From Flavobacterium pokkalii (lineage in GTDB: Bacteria > Bacteroidota > Bacteroidia > Flavobacteriales > Flavobacteriaceae): a stretch of 64,000 bases of DNA. The notes beneath the pieces are model-generated. The model was given only the letters and a program-made list of their open reading frames with translations, had not been told where the DNA came from and did no database searches. This document shows, in pieces, positions 15,889-23,997 of the stretch. The stretch lies in the NCBI RefSeq assembly GCF_014596575.1, contig NZ_NASZ01000017.1:1-64000 (forward strand), written 5' to 3'. A program made the translations under genes and the position numbers. How positions within the stretch are numbered: position 1 is the stretch's first letter; every line of letters begins with the position of its first letter.

Positions 15889-16956
15889 ATGAGTACAGCT
15901 CAAGCCAACAAAATTGAAATTATAAAAGCCCCTAATACAAAAATTAACGAAGTAGATTTTGAAAATTTAAATTTTGGTTCTGTTTTTACTGATCACTTAT
16001 TTGAATGCGATTTTAAAAACGGAGAATGGCAAAACCCTACTATTAAACCTTACGCTCCATTTATGATGGATCCTTCGTCAAGAGTTTTCCACTACGGGCA
16101 AGCTATTTTTGAAGGAATGAAAGCCTATAAAGATGATAATAATGACATTTGGTTATTCAGACCGGACGAAAATATCAAGCGTTTTAACAGTTCAGCTGTT
16201 AGAATGGCAATGCCTGAAATTTCTGAATCTTTATTCATGGAAGGACTCAGTCAATTATTAAAATTAGACGAAGCCTGGATTAAAAAAGGTTTAGGAAACA
16301 GCCTTTATATCAGACCGTTTATGATTGCAACCGGTTTTGGTGTAGTTGCCAATCCATCTAATGAATACAAATTCATGATTATTTTATCGCCTGCAAAAGC
16401 TTATTATTCAGGCGAAGTAAAAGTTCTTATCGCTGAGCATTACAGCAGAGCGGCTAATGGTGGTATTGGTGCTGCTAAAACTGCCGGAAACTATGCCGGA
16501 CAATTCTACCCAACAAGTTTAGCGAATAAAGAAGGATTCCAACAAATCATCTGGACTGACGATGCTACGCATACTAAACTTGAAGAAGCCGGAACGATGA
16601 ACGTGTTCTTTAGATTCAATGACACTTTAGTAACAGCGCCAACCAGCGAAAGAATTTTAGATGGTGTAACCAGAAAAAGTCTTATCGACATGGCAAAAAG
16701 AGAAGGAATTGCAATCGAAGAAAGACCTGTCTTGGTTTCTGAATTAATCGAAGGCATTAAAAACAGAAATTTGAAAGAAATCTTCGGAGCCGGAACTGCT
16801 GCCGTAGTAAGCCCTATAAAAGGATTTGCTTACAAAGACGAATATTTTGAATTACCAAAAATTAAAGATTCAGTTGCTTTACAATTAAAAGAAAAGCTAA
16901 CAAATATCCAACATAAATTAGCCGAAGACACATTTGGCTGGACTGTAAAAATGTAA
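15889..16956 (+). CDS. ilvE: Branched-chain amino acid aminotransferase
   Basis: A 355-aa class IV PLP aminotransferase acting on Leu, Ile and Val. Visible features are MMDPSSRVFHYGQAIFEGMK near the N-terminus, LYIRPFMIATG, the PLP-lysine region GAAKTAGNYAG, and EEAGTMNVFF. It belongs to the larger, eukaryote-like BCAT group. The start is placed at the ATG at 15889 (MSTAQANKIE), because the longer reading frame would begin inside the promoter box at 15797-15804. It is monocistronic and not linked to other ilv/leu genes here. Confidence 0.94.
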   Translation: MSTAQANKIEIIKAPNTKINEVDFENLNFGSVFTDHLFECDFKNGEWQNPTIKPYAPFMMDPSSRVFHYGQAIFEGMKAYKDDNNDIWLFRPDENIKRFNSSAVRMAMPEISESLFMEGLSQLLKLDEAWIKKGLGNSLYIRPFMIATGFGVVANPSNEYKFMIILSPAKAYYSGEVKVLIAEHYSRAANGGIGAAKTAGNYAGQFYPTSLANKEGFQQIIWTDDATHTKLEEAGTMNVFFRFNDTLVTAPTSERILDGVTRKSLIDMAKREGIAIEERPVLVSELIEGIKNRNLKEIFGAGTAAVVSPIKGFAYKDEYFELPKIKDSVALQLKEKLTNIQHKLAEDTFGWTVKM

Positions 16957-17507
16957 TTACTGCATTTTCAACTTAATAAAAAAAGATAATGTGGTCAAAA
17001 ATAGTGGGTAAAATTTTATTTTAGATTGATTATTTTCAAAATCAAATCGAAAAGAAAATTGACTCTACTTAAGAGCAATCAATCAACAATAGATTGATGT
17101 ACATACGAAAAATGAGGGCAGTTTATTCTGCCCTTTTTTATACATTTTTTGGTGTACCTAATAGCTAAAAAAACTAAGTCTAAGTTTGGTTTTATAATAC
17201 AGATACCACTTAAGGAAGTTCTTTCTGTTTGCCAGATTAACCTCTGCGAATATTAAGATTTCCTTTTAAATGGCAAAAAAAAACGTTTCCAACGAATTTG
17301 GGAATTTTTACCATCCTCATAATTATAACATATTAAGGCAAAGCCTTCTTATTACAGTAAATAATCTGCGCGAACCACTTTATTTTTTTAAACATATAAG
17401 TCATTAAAGCGTCTTTGACACTTACAAATTAGCCTATATAAGAGTTTATCCAAAAAACACTTCAATTTAGATTATTAGAAAACTTATATGACTTATATAT
17501 TTAAAAA
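16957..17507. other. 551-bp region without a convincing gene
   Basis: No open frame of note on either strand. Near its left side three hairpins follow each other (17063-17075, 17078-17098, 17116-17133), the last with a T-tract. At the right, ATATAAGTCAT (17394-17404) is exactly inverted at 17488-17498. The rest is AT-rich and looks decayed. Confidence 0.6.
17116..17139 (+). terminator. Intrinsic terminator 160 nt after ilvE
   Basis: GGGCAG, loop TTTATT, CTGCCC (17116-17133), then six T's. It may end the ilvE transcript or a short independent RNA. Confidence 0.85.
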
Positions 17508-18008
17508 TTACTTCGCATACAACAAAGACTGGATCACTTCAAATGAAATGCTTTCGTCCTCATTTACAAAATATTTCAATAACACTTCTCCCCACATATT
17601 TCCGTCACTAAAATCAGCAATAATCCAGCGGTGATTCAACACTTTTACTTTGTTAATCACAAATTTATTTGCGCCTATCTGATCCTGTCCTACATACGGA
17701 TTCCCTTTAGGATTTGCATTATAATCCATTAATTTTTCGGTTACTACCGGAATTAACTTTTCATACGCAATTGTTTTATTGGCTACAGCCGAATCAAAAT
17801 AATTTTGGGCATTTTCATTTTTTTCTAACGAAAAATAATTCGCGTCATTCAATTTATTCGTTAATGAATTCAAACTATCTTTCAGTCTTTTAGTGGTTCT
17901 TTGATAGCGTTCTTGTTCAAATTTCACTTCATTACTCAAAAAAGAGTAGGTAAAAACATTCACTAAAACCAATAAAATAAAGGCATAGAGTAAAAATGAT
18001 CTTTTCAT
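17508..18008 (-). CDS. Hypothetical single-pass membrane/periplasmic protein
   Basis: A 166-aa protein with an N-terminal signal anchor (LLYAFILLVLVNVFTYSFL), a coiled-coil stretch rich in E/R/K/N (residues 28-60) and a C-terminal alpha/beta domain with RWIIADFSDGNMWGEVLLKY. I do not recognise a family. It follows the MBL hydrolase on the same strand with a 10-bp gap, so the two are almost certainly co-transcribed. Confidence 0.75.
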   Translation of the reverse strand: MKRSFLLYAFILLVLVNVFTYSFLSNEVKFEQERYQRTTKRLKDSLNSLTNKLNDANYFSLEKNENAQNYFDSAVANKTIAYEKLIPVVTEKLMDYNANPKGNPYVGQDQIGANKFVINKVKVLNHRWIIADFSDGNMWGEVLLKYFVNEDESISFEVIQSLLYAK

Positions 18009-18018
18009 TGTTTAAATA

Positions 18019-18783
18019 TTACAGGGTGATTTCTAAATTATCATAAGCCAGAAAAACATTTTCCGGCAGTTTTTGTTGTACTTCTTCATGAAAGCCCATG
18101 ATGTGACTAATATGCGTCAAATAAGCCTTTTCCGGTTTTACTAAAGCAATAAAAGCCAAAGCTTCTTCCAAATTAAAATGGGAAAAATGCGGTTCTTCAC
18201 GCAAGGCATTCACTACCAAAACTTTCAGATTCTTCAGCTTATCAATTTCAACGTCTTCAATGGTTTTGACATCCGTCAAATAAGCAAAATCATCTATACG
18301 ATACCCAAAAACCTGCAAATCGCCATGCATCACATTAACCGGAATCGCCGTTTTATCTCCAATAGCAAAAGACTCATTATTGACTATTTCAATCGTTTTG
18401 ACCGAAGGAGCTCCCGGATATTTATTAACCGTTTCAAAAACATAACCAAAACGGTTTTTCATATCCTTCAAAACCCTTTGGTGCGCATAAATAGGCATTT
18501 CGCCCTGACGAAAATTAAACGGTCGGATATCATCTAAACCGGCAGTATGATCGGCATGTTCATGGGTAAAAATAATTCCGTCCACTTTATGACAGTTGGA
18601 AGTCAGCATTTGTTGTCTAAAATCAGGACCACAATCAATTACATAAGCATAATCATCCCAACGAATTAATACCGAAACCCGTAGTCTTTTGTCTTTACTG
18701 TCTGTACTTTTGCACACAGGATGGTCGCTACCGATAACCGGAATACCCTGAGAAGTGCCTGTACCTAAAAAATATACCTTCAA
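18019..18783 (-). CDS. MBL-fold metallo-hydrolase (PhnP-like)
   Basis: A 254-aa metallo-beta-lactamase-fold hydrolase. The metal-binding motif HEHADHTAGLDDIR is near residues 74-87, with further ligands in VMHGD and HISH. The N-terminal FLGTGTSQGIPVIGS with a cysteine-containing insert (HPVCKS) is like PhnP/lipoate-associated phosphodiesterases, which hydrolyse cyclic phosphates. The substrate in flavobacteria is not established. It is the first gene of a two-gene unit with the membrane protein at 17508. Confidence 0.88.
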   Translation of the reverse strand: MKVYFLGTGTSQGIPVIGSDHPVCKSTDSKDKRLRVSVLIRWDDYAYVIDCGPDFRQQMLTSNCHKVDGIIFTHEHADHTAGLDDIRPFNFRQGEMPIYAHQRVLKDMKNRFGYVFETVNKYPGAPSVKTIEIVNNESFAIGDKTAIPVNVMHGDLQVFGYRIDDFAYLTDVKTIEDVEIDKLKNLKVLVVNALREEPHFSHFNLEEALAFIALVKPEKAYLTHISHIMGFHEEVQQKLPENVFLAYDNLEITL

Positions 18784-18841
18784 ATCCTAATTTTTTCACA
18801 AAAATAGGATTATTTCTGTTTTATTAGCCTGGCTATTTAAT

Positions 18842-18849
18842 TAACTTTG
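18842..18849 (+). promoter_or_regulatory. -7 promoter box of the 484-aa gene
   Basis: TAACTTTG matches TAnnTTTG and lies 36 nt before the ATG at 18886. Confidence 0.55.
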
Positions 18850-18885
18850 TAACATCAGGCAAATACATAAAAATTAAACAAAAAA

Positions 18886-20340
18886 ATGAGTAGCGAAATA
18901 AAACTAAAAGGAGACAGAGTCATAGCACAAGTCCCTTCGATAAAAGACAAGGCACTACGTATCAATTTAAATGAAAATATTTATGGAACATTTGCCGAGA
19001 TTGGCGCAGGACAGGAAACAGTAAGACACTTTTTCAGAGCCGGTGGTTCGTCGGGAACAATTGCAAAAGCCATGTCGGCTTACGATAAGGATTTTAGTGA
19101 TGCAGTTTACGGAAGCGAAAAAGACGGACGCTATGTAACCGAAAACCGACTGAAGAAAATGCTGTCGCACGAAGTAAGCCTTATCGAAAAACGACTGAGT
19201 CGCGACAAACATCCGAACAAAATGTTTTTCAGCTACGCCAATACGGTAGCCACAATCGACTTCGCCAAACAATTCAAAGGGCATGGTTGGGTAGGAATCA
19301 GTTATCAGATTGATCCTAACGAAGATTATAACGAAATCATTCTTCACATTCGTTTTAAAGAAACCGATGCCAAACTACAACAGGAAACACTGGGAATCCT
19401 TGGAGTAAACCTTATCTATGGCGCTTTCTACAAATACAACGACCCTAAAAAATTACTGCGTTATTTATACGACCATTTAGACAAAGACCAACTGGAAATT
19501 GACACCATCAATTTTTCCGGACCGCGATTTGCCGATGTGGACAACCGTTTAATCAGTTTGCAATTGGTAAAAAATGGCATGACCGATGCAGTAATGTTCA
19601 ATCCGAAAGGAAAAAATATTCTTCCTGCTGCCGTTTTATACAAGAAAAATATTCTGGCTTTAAGAGGAAGTTTTCGTCCGGTTACTAAGGTAAATATGGA
19701 CATGTATGAGAAATCGTTGAAAATGTTTCTAGAAGAAAATAAGGTTGACAAAGAAAACACCTTGGTGATTTTTGAAATCACCTTGTCTAACTTACGTTCA
19801 GACGGAGAAATCGACGAACGTGATTTTATGGATCGTGCCGAATTACTTTGTTCCCTGGGACAAACGGTAATGATTTCTAATTTCCAGGAATATTATAAAG
19901 TAGTAGAATATTTTGCCAATTATACCAAAGCCCGTATGGGACTGGCAATGGGAGTAAACAACTTAGTCGATATTTTTGACGAGAAATACTACCGTCATTT
20001 AAGTGGTGGAATTTTGGAAGCTTTTGGAAAATTATTCTTCCGTGATATGAAAGTATTGTTGTATCCAATGCTGGATGAAAACGGAGAAGTAACCACTTCC
20101 GAGAACCTGAAAGTGCATCCGCGAATGAAAGAACTGTACAAATTCTTCAAGTTCAACGGAAAAGTAATCGATGTGGAAGATTACAACCCGGAAAACCTGA
20201 AAATATTCTCCCGTGAGGTATTGAAAATGATTAACAACGGAATACCAGGATGGGAACCAATGCTGCCTGCCGGTGTTGCCGAAATCATTAAAGAGAAAAA
20301 ACTTTTTGGCTACGACCCTAATAAGGTTTTAGCGGAATAA
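18886..20340 (+). CDS. Large conserved protein of unknown function
   Basis: A 484-aa soluble protein with no signal peptide or membrane segment. Its sequence looks highly constrained (for example GAGQETVRHFFRAGG near residue 40, FFSYANTVATID near 113, and HLSGGILEAFGKLFFRD near 366). I recall such proteins in bacterial genomes carrying the label nicotinate-nucleotide adenylyltransferase, but I see no HxGH nucleotidyltransferase motif, so I do not adopt it. It is monocistronic with its own -7 box and terminator. Confidence 0.8.
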   Translation: MSSEIKLKGDRVIAQVPSIKDKALRINLNENIYGTFAEIGAGQETVRHFFRAGGSSGTIAKAMSAYDKDFSDAVYGSEKDGRYVTENRLKKMLSHEVSLIEKRLSRDKHPNKMFFSYANTVATIDFAKQFKGHGWVGISYQIDPNEDYNEIILHIRFKETDAKLQQETLGILGVNLIYGAFYKYNDPKKLLRYLYDHLDKDQLEIDTINFSGPRFADVDNRLISLQLVKNGMTDAVMFNPKGKNILPAAVLYKKNILALRGSFRPVTKVNMDMYEKSLKMFLEENKVDKENTLVIFEITLSNLRSDGEIDERDFMDRAELLCSLGQTVMISNFQEYYKVVEYFANYTKARMGLAMGVNNLVDIFDEKYYRHLSGGILEAFGKLFFRDMKVLLYPMLDENGEVTTSENLKVHPRMKELYKFFKFNGKVIDVEDYNPENLKIFSREVLKMINNGIPGWEPMLPAGVAEIIKEKKLFGYDPNKVLAE

Positions 20341-20360
20341 TATTTATTTCAATTTATCAA

Positions 20361-20390
20361 AACGCCGCAAGTGATTGTGGCGTTTTTTCA
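20361..20390 (+). terminator. Terminator of the 484-aa gene (left copy of a repeated hairpin)
   Basis: A 10-bp stem AACGCCGCAA/TTGTGGCGTT (one G-U) with a GTGA loop and a T-run. In inverted orientation it is nearly the same as the hairpin at 21601-21626 (23 of 24 bases). Confidence 0.88.
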
Positions 20391-20588
20391 TTAATGAAGA
20401 TTATAGTATATTCTTGAAATAAAAATCTTATTTTTGAAATAACGAAATTTTATTTAGAATGATAAAGCTAATTTTATCAAACTTATAATAATGTTGCTTG
20501 ACAAAAAGCAAACACAAATCACATTATGATATTGAAATAATCATTATTTTAAATTCTATAAATAACTACTCCCTTTTTTATTTAGCAA

Positions 20589-21446
20589 ATGAATATTACA
20601 ACAATTACTATTGACAATATATATTTCATAACTATTATTGCTCTTTTAACCTTATGGTTAACAATGGTGACTACAAAAGGAGGACTAACAGATCATAGAC
20701 ATAAAAATTGGTGGAAAAAAATAACAAAAAGAGGCTGGATTGCTATTTCAATCGGCTCAGGCATAGCTATTGTTTTGACACTACAGGAAATAAATAACCG
20801 TAGAGTTACTGACTACAAAGACAAAATATTAGCATCAGAACAAAATTCCAGAGATAGTATTATAACAAAAGGTATTGAAAGTTCTACACAAAAACTTTTT
20901 GATAACTTATCAATTGCTTTTAAAAAACAAGGACTGCAATATGATACGATTAAAAACCAAGTATTAAAATTAAAGGATTCAATTAAAACTACTATAATAA
21001 ATGGAGAACCACCATTAATTTCTTTAACAAATTTACAAATAAAAGATAGCACACACTTTATAGATAAAACCTATAAAGTTCAATACACTATAATTTCACA
21101 TGATGCTGTAAGTTTCAATATTAATTTTATGTTTGACATCTTTGCTTTTACACCTAATGGAAACATATTAACTATAAAAAAAAATATAAATATATTCTAT
21201 AAAGGTCAAACTATTGCAAAAGAGGAATCACTTTATAATAGCTTGGAAATCCCAAAAGACACTTCTTTCTATTCGCTTTATGCATTTAGATTAAAAGGAT
21301 ATTATAAAAAAAGTGACAGCACAAAAATCAAAATTGATAAATTTTATCTTCTACGCCCTCGCACAAAAAAAAATTATTTTCAATTACCTGTACAAATACA
21401 CGAAAATTTATTAAGATCATATTTGTTTAAAAATAAAATGAATTAA
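20589..21446 (+). CDS. Hypothetical membrane protein in terminator-bracketed island
   Basis: A 285-aa protein with two hydrophobic segments near the N-terminus (residues 12-27 and about 50-64), a polar helical region (70-125) that may be a coiled coil, and a C-terminal beta-rich, Lys- and Asn-rich domain probably outside the membrane. No family is recognised. The coding sequence is more AT-rich than its neighbours, and the gene is bracketed by inverted terminator copies, both consistent with acquisition. No obvious promoter or partner gene is seen. Confidence 0.65.
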   Translation: MNITTITIDNIYFITIIALLTLWLTMVTTKGGLTDHRHKNWWKKITKRGWIAISIGSGIAIVLTLQEINNRRVTDYKDKILASEQNSRDSIITKGIESSTQKLFDNLSIAFKKQGLQYDTIKNQVLKLKDSIKTTIINGEPPLISLTNLQIKDSTHFIDKTYKVQYTIISHDAVSFNINFMFDIFAFTPNGNILTIKKNINIFYKGQTIAKEESLYNSLEIPKDTSFYSLYAFRLKGYYKKSDSTKIKIDKFYLLRPRTKKNYFQLPVQIHENLLRSYLFKNKMN

Positions 21447-21481
21447 AAATTCCGATTGTAATCCGTGCCCGCAACAATAAT

Positions 21482-21538
21482 AAAAAAGCTTTTTTTTATC
21501 GAAATTCACTATGAGATTCCTCATTCTTCGGAATGACA
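21482..21538. repeat. REP-like palindromic element
   Basis: A palindrome AAAAAAGCTTTTTTTT is followed by a short inverted element with ATTCC (21516-21520) and GGAAT (21530-21534) arms. This motif (GAGATTCCTCATTCTTCGGA and on) is like dispersed palindromic repeats I associate with flavobacterial spacers. Only one copy is in the window, so the repeat status is unproven. Confidence 0.35.
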
Positions 21539-21600
21539 AAAATGAACATACTTTTTTCCCAGCAAACTAATAAAAATATTCACACAATCATATAAACCAA

Positions 21601-21626
21601 AAACGCCACAATCACTTGTGGCGTTT
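21601..21626 (-). terminator. bcp terminator (right copy of the repeated hairpin)
   Basis: A perfect 11-bp stem AAACGCCACAA/TTGTGGCGTTT with a 4-nt loop. Read on the minus strand it ends bcp and is followed by T's. Confidence 0.85.
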
Positions 21627-21631
21627 CAATT

Positions 21632-22084
21632 TTATTTCAAAATCTGAGCAGCATGCTCTTTGGTTTTGACATTTTCAATCACCTCATCGATGATTCCGTT
21701 TTCGTCGATTACAAAAGTCGTGCGGTGAATGCCATCGTATTCACGTCCCATGAATTTCTTAGGTCCCCAAACTCCAAAAGCATTAATCACTTCTTTTTCT
21801 TCATCAGCCAATAACGGAAAAGGAAATTCGTATTTATCTTTGAATTTGGCTTGCGCTTTTGCTGAATCGGCACTAACACCTAAAAGCGCATAATTATTCG
21901 CCTGAAAACGTTCAAAATTATCTCTTAAATCACAGGCTTCAGCAGTACATCCCGGCGTACTGGCTTTTGGATAAAAGAAAACGACTAATTTTTTGCCTTT
22001 GTAATCTTCTAATTGATGCGGTTTCCCGTCCTGATCCACTCCAAAAAAATCGGGAGCCTTATCGCCTTTTTTTAATGTTATCAT
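21632..22084 (-). CDS. bcp: Thioredoxin-dependent thiol peroxidase (Bcp/PrxQ)
   Basis: A 150-aa atypical 2-Cys peroxiredoxin reducing hydrogen peroxide and organic peroxides with thioredoxin. Peroxidatic Cys46 and resolving Cys51 lie in STPGCTAEACDLRD. FFYPKASTPGC and the later GREYDGIHRTTFVID are standard for the Bcp group. It ends 6 bp from a perfect hairpin that terminates it. It is monocistronic and likely part of the peroxide defence controlled elsewhere by OxyR, though no OxyR site is visible here. Confidence 0.95.
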   Translation of the reverse strand: MITLKKGDKAPDFFGVDQDGKPHQLEDYKGKKLVVFFYPKASTPGCTAEACDLRDNFERFQANNYALLGVSADSAKAQAKFKDKYEFPFPLLADEEKEVINAFGVWGPKKFMGREYDGIHRTTFVIDENGIIDEVIENVKTKEHAAQILK

Positions 22085-22196
22085 AATTATTTATATTTAA
22101 ACGCAAAGTGCACTAAGCATTCGCAAAGTTCACTAAGACTTGTTTTTCTTAATTGATATTTTTTATATTATTTTTACAAGATATAAATTTACAATA

Positions 22197-22844
22197 ATGA
22201 CCAAACAAGAACGGGTAACATTTGTTATAAATACGTTAAAAGAGCTTTATCCTACTATCCCAATTCCTTTAGACCATAAAGACCCTTATACTTTACTGAT
22301 TGCGGTTTTACTTTCGGCGCAATGTACCGATGTACGTGTCAATCAAATAACCCCTTTACTTTTTGCGAAAGCGGACAATCCGTATGACATGGTTAAAATG
22401 TCGGTAGAAGAAATCAAGGAAATCATTCGTCCTTGTGGTTTATCCCCCATGAAATCAAAAGGAATTTATGGTCTATCACAAATATTAATCGAAAAACACA
22501 ACGGAGAAGTTCCGCAAAATTTTGAAGATTTAGAAGCTTTACCGGCTGTGGGGCACAAAACCGCCAGTGTGGTGATGTCGCAGGCTTTTGGCGTTCCGGC
22601 TTTTCCGGTGGACACACACATTCATCGCCTGATGTACCGCTGGAATTTATCCAATGGAAAAAGTGTGGTTCAAACCGAAAAAGATGCCAAACGCTTATTC
22701 CCGGAAGAATTGTGGAACGATTTGCATTTGCAGATTATTTGGTACGGAAGAGAATATTCACCGGCAAGAGGTTTGGATTTGGAAAAAGATATTATCACCA
22801 AAACCATTGGAAGAAAAACAAATTTAGATGGCTATAAAAAGTAA
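22197..22844 (+). CDS. nth: Endonuclease III lacking the Fe-S cluster ligands
   Basis: A 215-aa base-excision DNA glycosylase/AP lyase removing oxidised pyrimidines. The helix-hairpin-helix with catalytic Lys121 (LPAVGHKTASVV) and Asp139 (FPVDTHIHR) is intact. The C-terminus after WYGREYSPARG has no cysteines, so the usual C-x6-C-x2-C-x5-C [4Fe-4S] loop is absent. The start is set at ATG 22197 (MTKQERVTF); the longer frame adds an unlikely hydrophobic leader. A 13-bp hairpin overlaps the stop codon. Confidence 0.92.
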   Translation: MTKQERVTFVINTLKELYPTIPIPLDHKDPYTLLIAVLLSAQCTDVRVNQITPLLFAKADNPYDMVKMSVEEIKEIIRPCGLSPMKSKGIYGLSQILIEKHNGEVPQNFEDLEALPAVGHKTASVVMSQAFGVPAFPVDTHIHRLMYRWNLSNGKSVVQTEKDAKRLFPEELWNDLHLQIIWYGREYSPARGLDLEKDIITKTIGRKTNLDGYKK

Positions 22845-22879
22845 ATCTCACTGATTTTTTAACAAGCAGTGAGATTTAC
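22841..22879. terminator. Bidirectional terminator after nth
   Basis: GTAAATCTCACTG (22841-22853) and CAGTGAGATTTAC (22867-22879) form a perfect 13-bp stem that includes the nth stop codon. It lies between nth and the convergent 47-aa gene. Confidence 0.75.
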
Positions 22880-22900
22880 CAAACAGCCAAATTGGCTTAA

Positions 22901-23044
22901 CTAGTTTGTAATAATTTCAAAACTATTATCCGCTACCTTAATGATATAAAGCGCCTTGGAATAATTTAACAGAAAAGAAATCACTTCTTTTTTAGGTTTC
23001 ATCTGCGTAGGAACTAGATTTTTCTTAGAGTAAAGTTTTGCCAT
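22901..23044 (-). CDS. 47-aa small protein downstream of sigma factor
   Basis: A short gene with ATG at 23042-23044 and TAG at 22901-22903. The product begins MAKLYSKKNLVPTQMKPKK and ends VADNSFEIITN. It is Lys-rich at the N-terminus and beta/helix-like afterwards, with no signal peptide. It lies 54 bp after the sigma-factor gene on the same strand and is followed by the 22841-22879 hairpin, so it is probably co-transcribed. Function is unknown; it could be a small regulator of the sigma factor, but that is speculation. Confidence 0.6.
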   Translation of the reverse strand: MAKLYSKKNLVPTQMKPKKEVISFLLNYSKALYIIKVADNSFEIITN

Positions 23045-23098
23045 GTTGTTCTTTTAATATATTGTTAGAATACAACGTGACAATTATTAGAATATTGC

Positions 23099-23686
23099 TT
23101 AATTCGTCAAAATAATTTGATGCTTGTCAATTACTTTTCTCAAATTCATCAAAGCATAACGCATTCTCCCTAAAGAAGTATTGATACTTACACCTGTAAT
23201 TTCTGAAATCTCTTTAAAACTCATGTCTTTATACATCCGCATGATCAGCACTTCTTTCTGATCTTCGGGAAGTTCTTCAATGAGTTTTCGGATATCCAAT
23301 TCAACCTGATCAGCAATCAGTTTATTTTCAATGGTTAAAGAATCATCGGTTATAATCGAAAAAACCGAAAATTCTTCTGTTTCCCGATACAATGGCATTT
23401 TCTTGTTTTTTCTAAAATAATCAATCACCAGATTATGTGCAATGCGCATTACCCAAGGAAGAAATTTTCCTTCTTCGTTATACGAATTAGATTTTAAGGT
23501 ATTGATTACTTTTATAAAGGTGTCCTGAAAAATATCATTAGAAACATCCCTGTCGGATACTTTCGAATATATAAAACCGTAAATTTTGGATTCGTGTCGT
23601 TTGATTAAGGTAGCTAAGGCGTCTTCGTTACCTGCCACATAATCCTGTACCAACAAGGCGTCTGGAATTTGAATATTAGCTATCAT
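23099..23686 (-). CDS. ECF-like RNA polymerase sigma factor
   Basis: A 195-aa sigma-70 family factor with region 2 (residues ~25-95, with YSKVSDRDVSNDIFQDTFIKV and KFLPWVMRIAHNLVIDYFRK) and region 4 (about 135-185, with LPEDQKEVLIMRMYKDMSFK and the HTH EISEITGVSINTSLGRMRYA). The size and two-domain layout are those of group 4 factors. No anti-sigma gene with a membrane domain is adjacent; the only candidate partner is the 47-aa protein downstream. It diverges from uvrA across a 311-bp spacer. Confidence 0.92.
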   Translation of the reverse strand: MIANIQIPDALLVQDYVAGNEDALATLIKRHESKIYGFIYSKVSDRDVSNDIFQDTFIKVINTLKSNSYNEEGKFLPWVMRIAHNLVIDYFRKNKKMPLYRETEEFSVFSIITDDSLTIENKLIADQVELDIRKLIEELPEDQKEVLIMRMYKDMSFKEISEITGVSINTSLGRMRYALMNLRKVIDKHQIILTN

Positions 23687-23997
23687 AGTAATACTTTTTA
23701 GTAAGAGTTAATAGGGTATTATTTTTCTAAAAAGTAGTTTTTTACTATAGGCGCTTTTATTTTTTTATGAATTGTTTTTCAAATTTAACAAATAATTATT
23801 TTGCTCAGCAAATAAATTTGACAAAAATTAAACCAAAAACAATGTTTTACAATATTTTACAAAATCTCATTATTATTTTACATTATTTCAACTTAATTTT
23901 TTAAAAACCAAAGCCTTACCACTTTTAGCTATAGGATTGCATTCTATTCAATTCTCAGTTATAAAATGTTTACTTTTGTACAAATTTTATTTTTTCT
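23687..23997. other. Divergent AT-rich spacer between sigma factor and uvrA
   Basis: 311 bp without a gene. It holds the uvrA -7 box at its right end. Several A/T runs and a weak CAAATTT...AAATTTG dyad are present, but I see no -7 consensus for the sigma-factor gene and no convincing small gene. Confidence 0.5.
23972..23979 (+). promoter_or_regulatory. uvrA -7 promoter box
   Basis: TACTTTTG matches TAnnTTTG and lies 18 nt before the uvrA ATG. No SOS-box-like palindrome was recognised nearby. Confidence 0.5.

Larger units (their letters stand above)
20361..21626. repeat. Segment bracketed by inverted near-copies of one terminator
   Basis: The 24-bp hairpin at 20361-20384 reappears reverse-complemented within 21601-21626 with a single difference. 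Between the copies lie one AT-rich hypothetical gene and a REP-like palindrome. A simple explanation is that one bidirectional terminator between convergent genes was duplicated around an insertion. Two separately evolved but related terminators is the alternative. Confidence 0.5.

Noticed and set aside
22140..22196. Hydrophobic N-terminal extension of endonuclease III
   Set aside because: A DNA glycosylase has no use for a membrane leader; the ATG at 22197 matches the family start.
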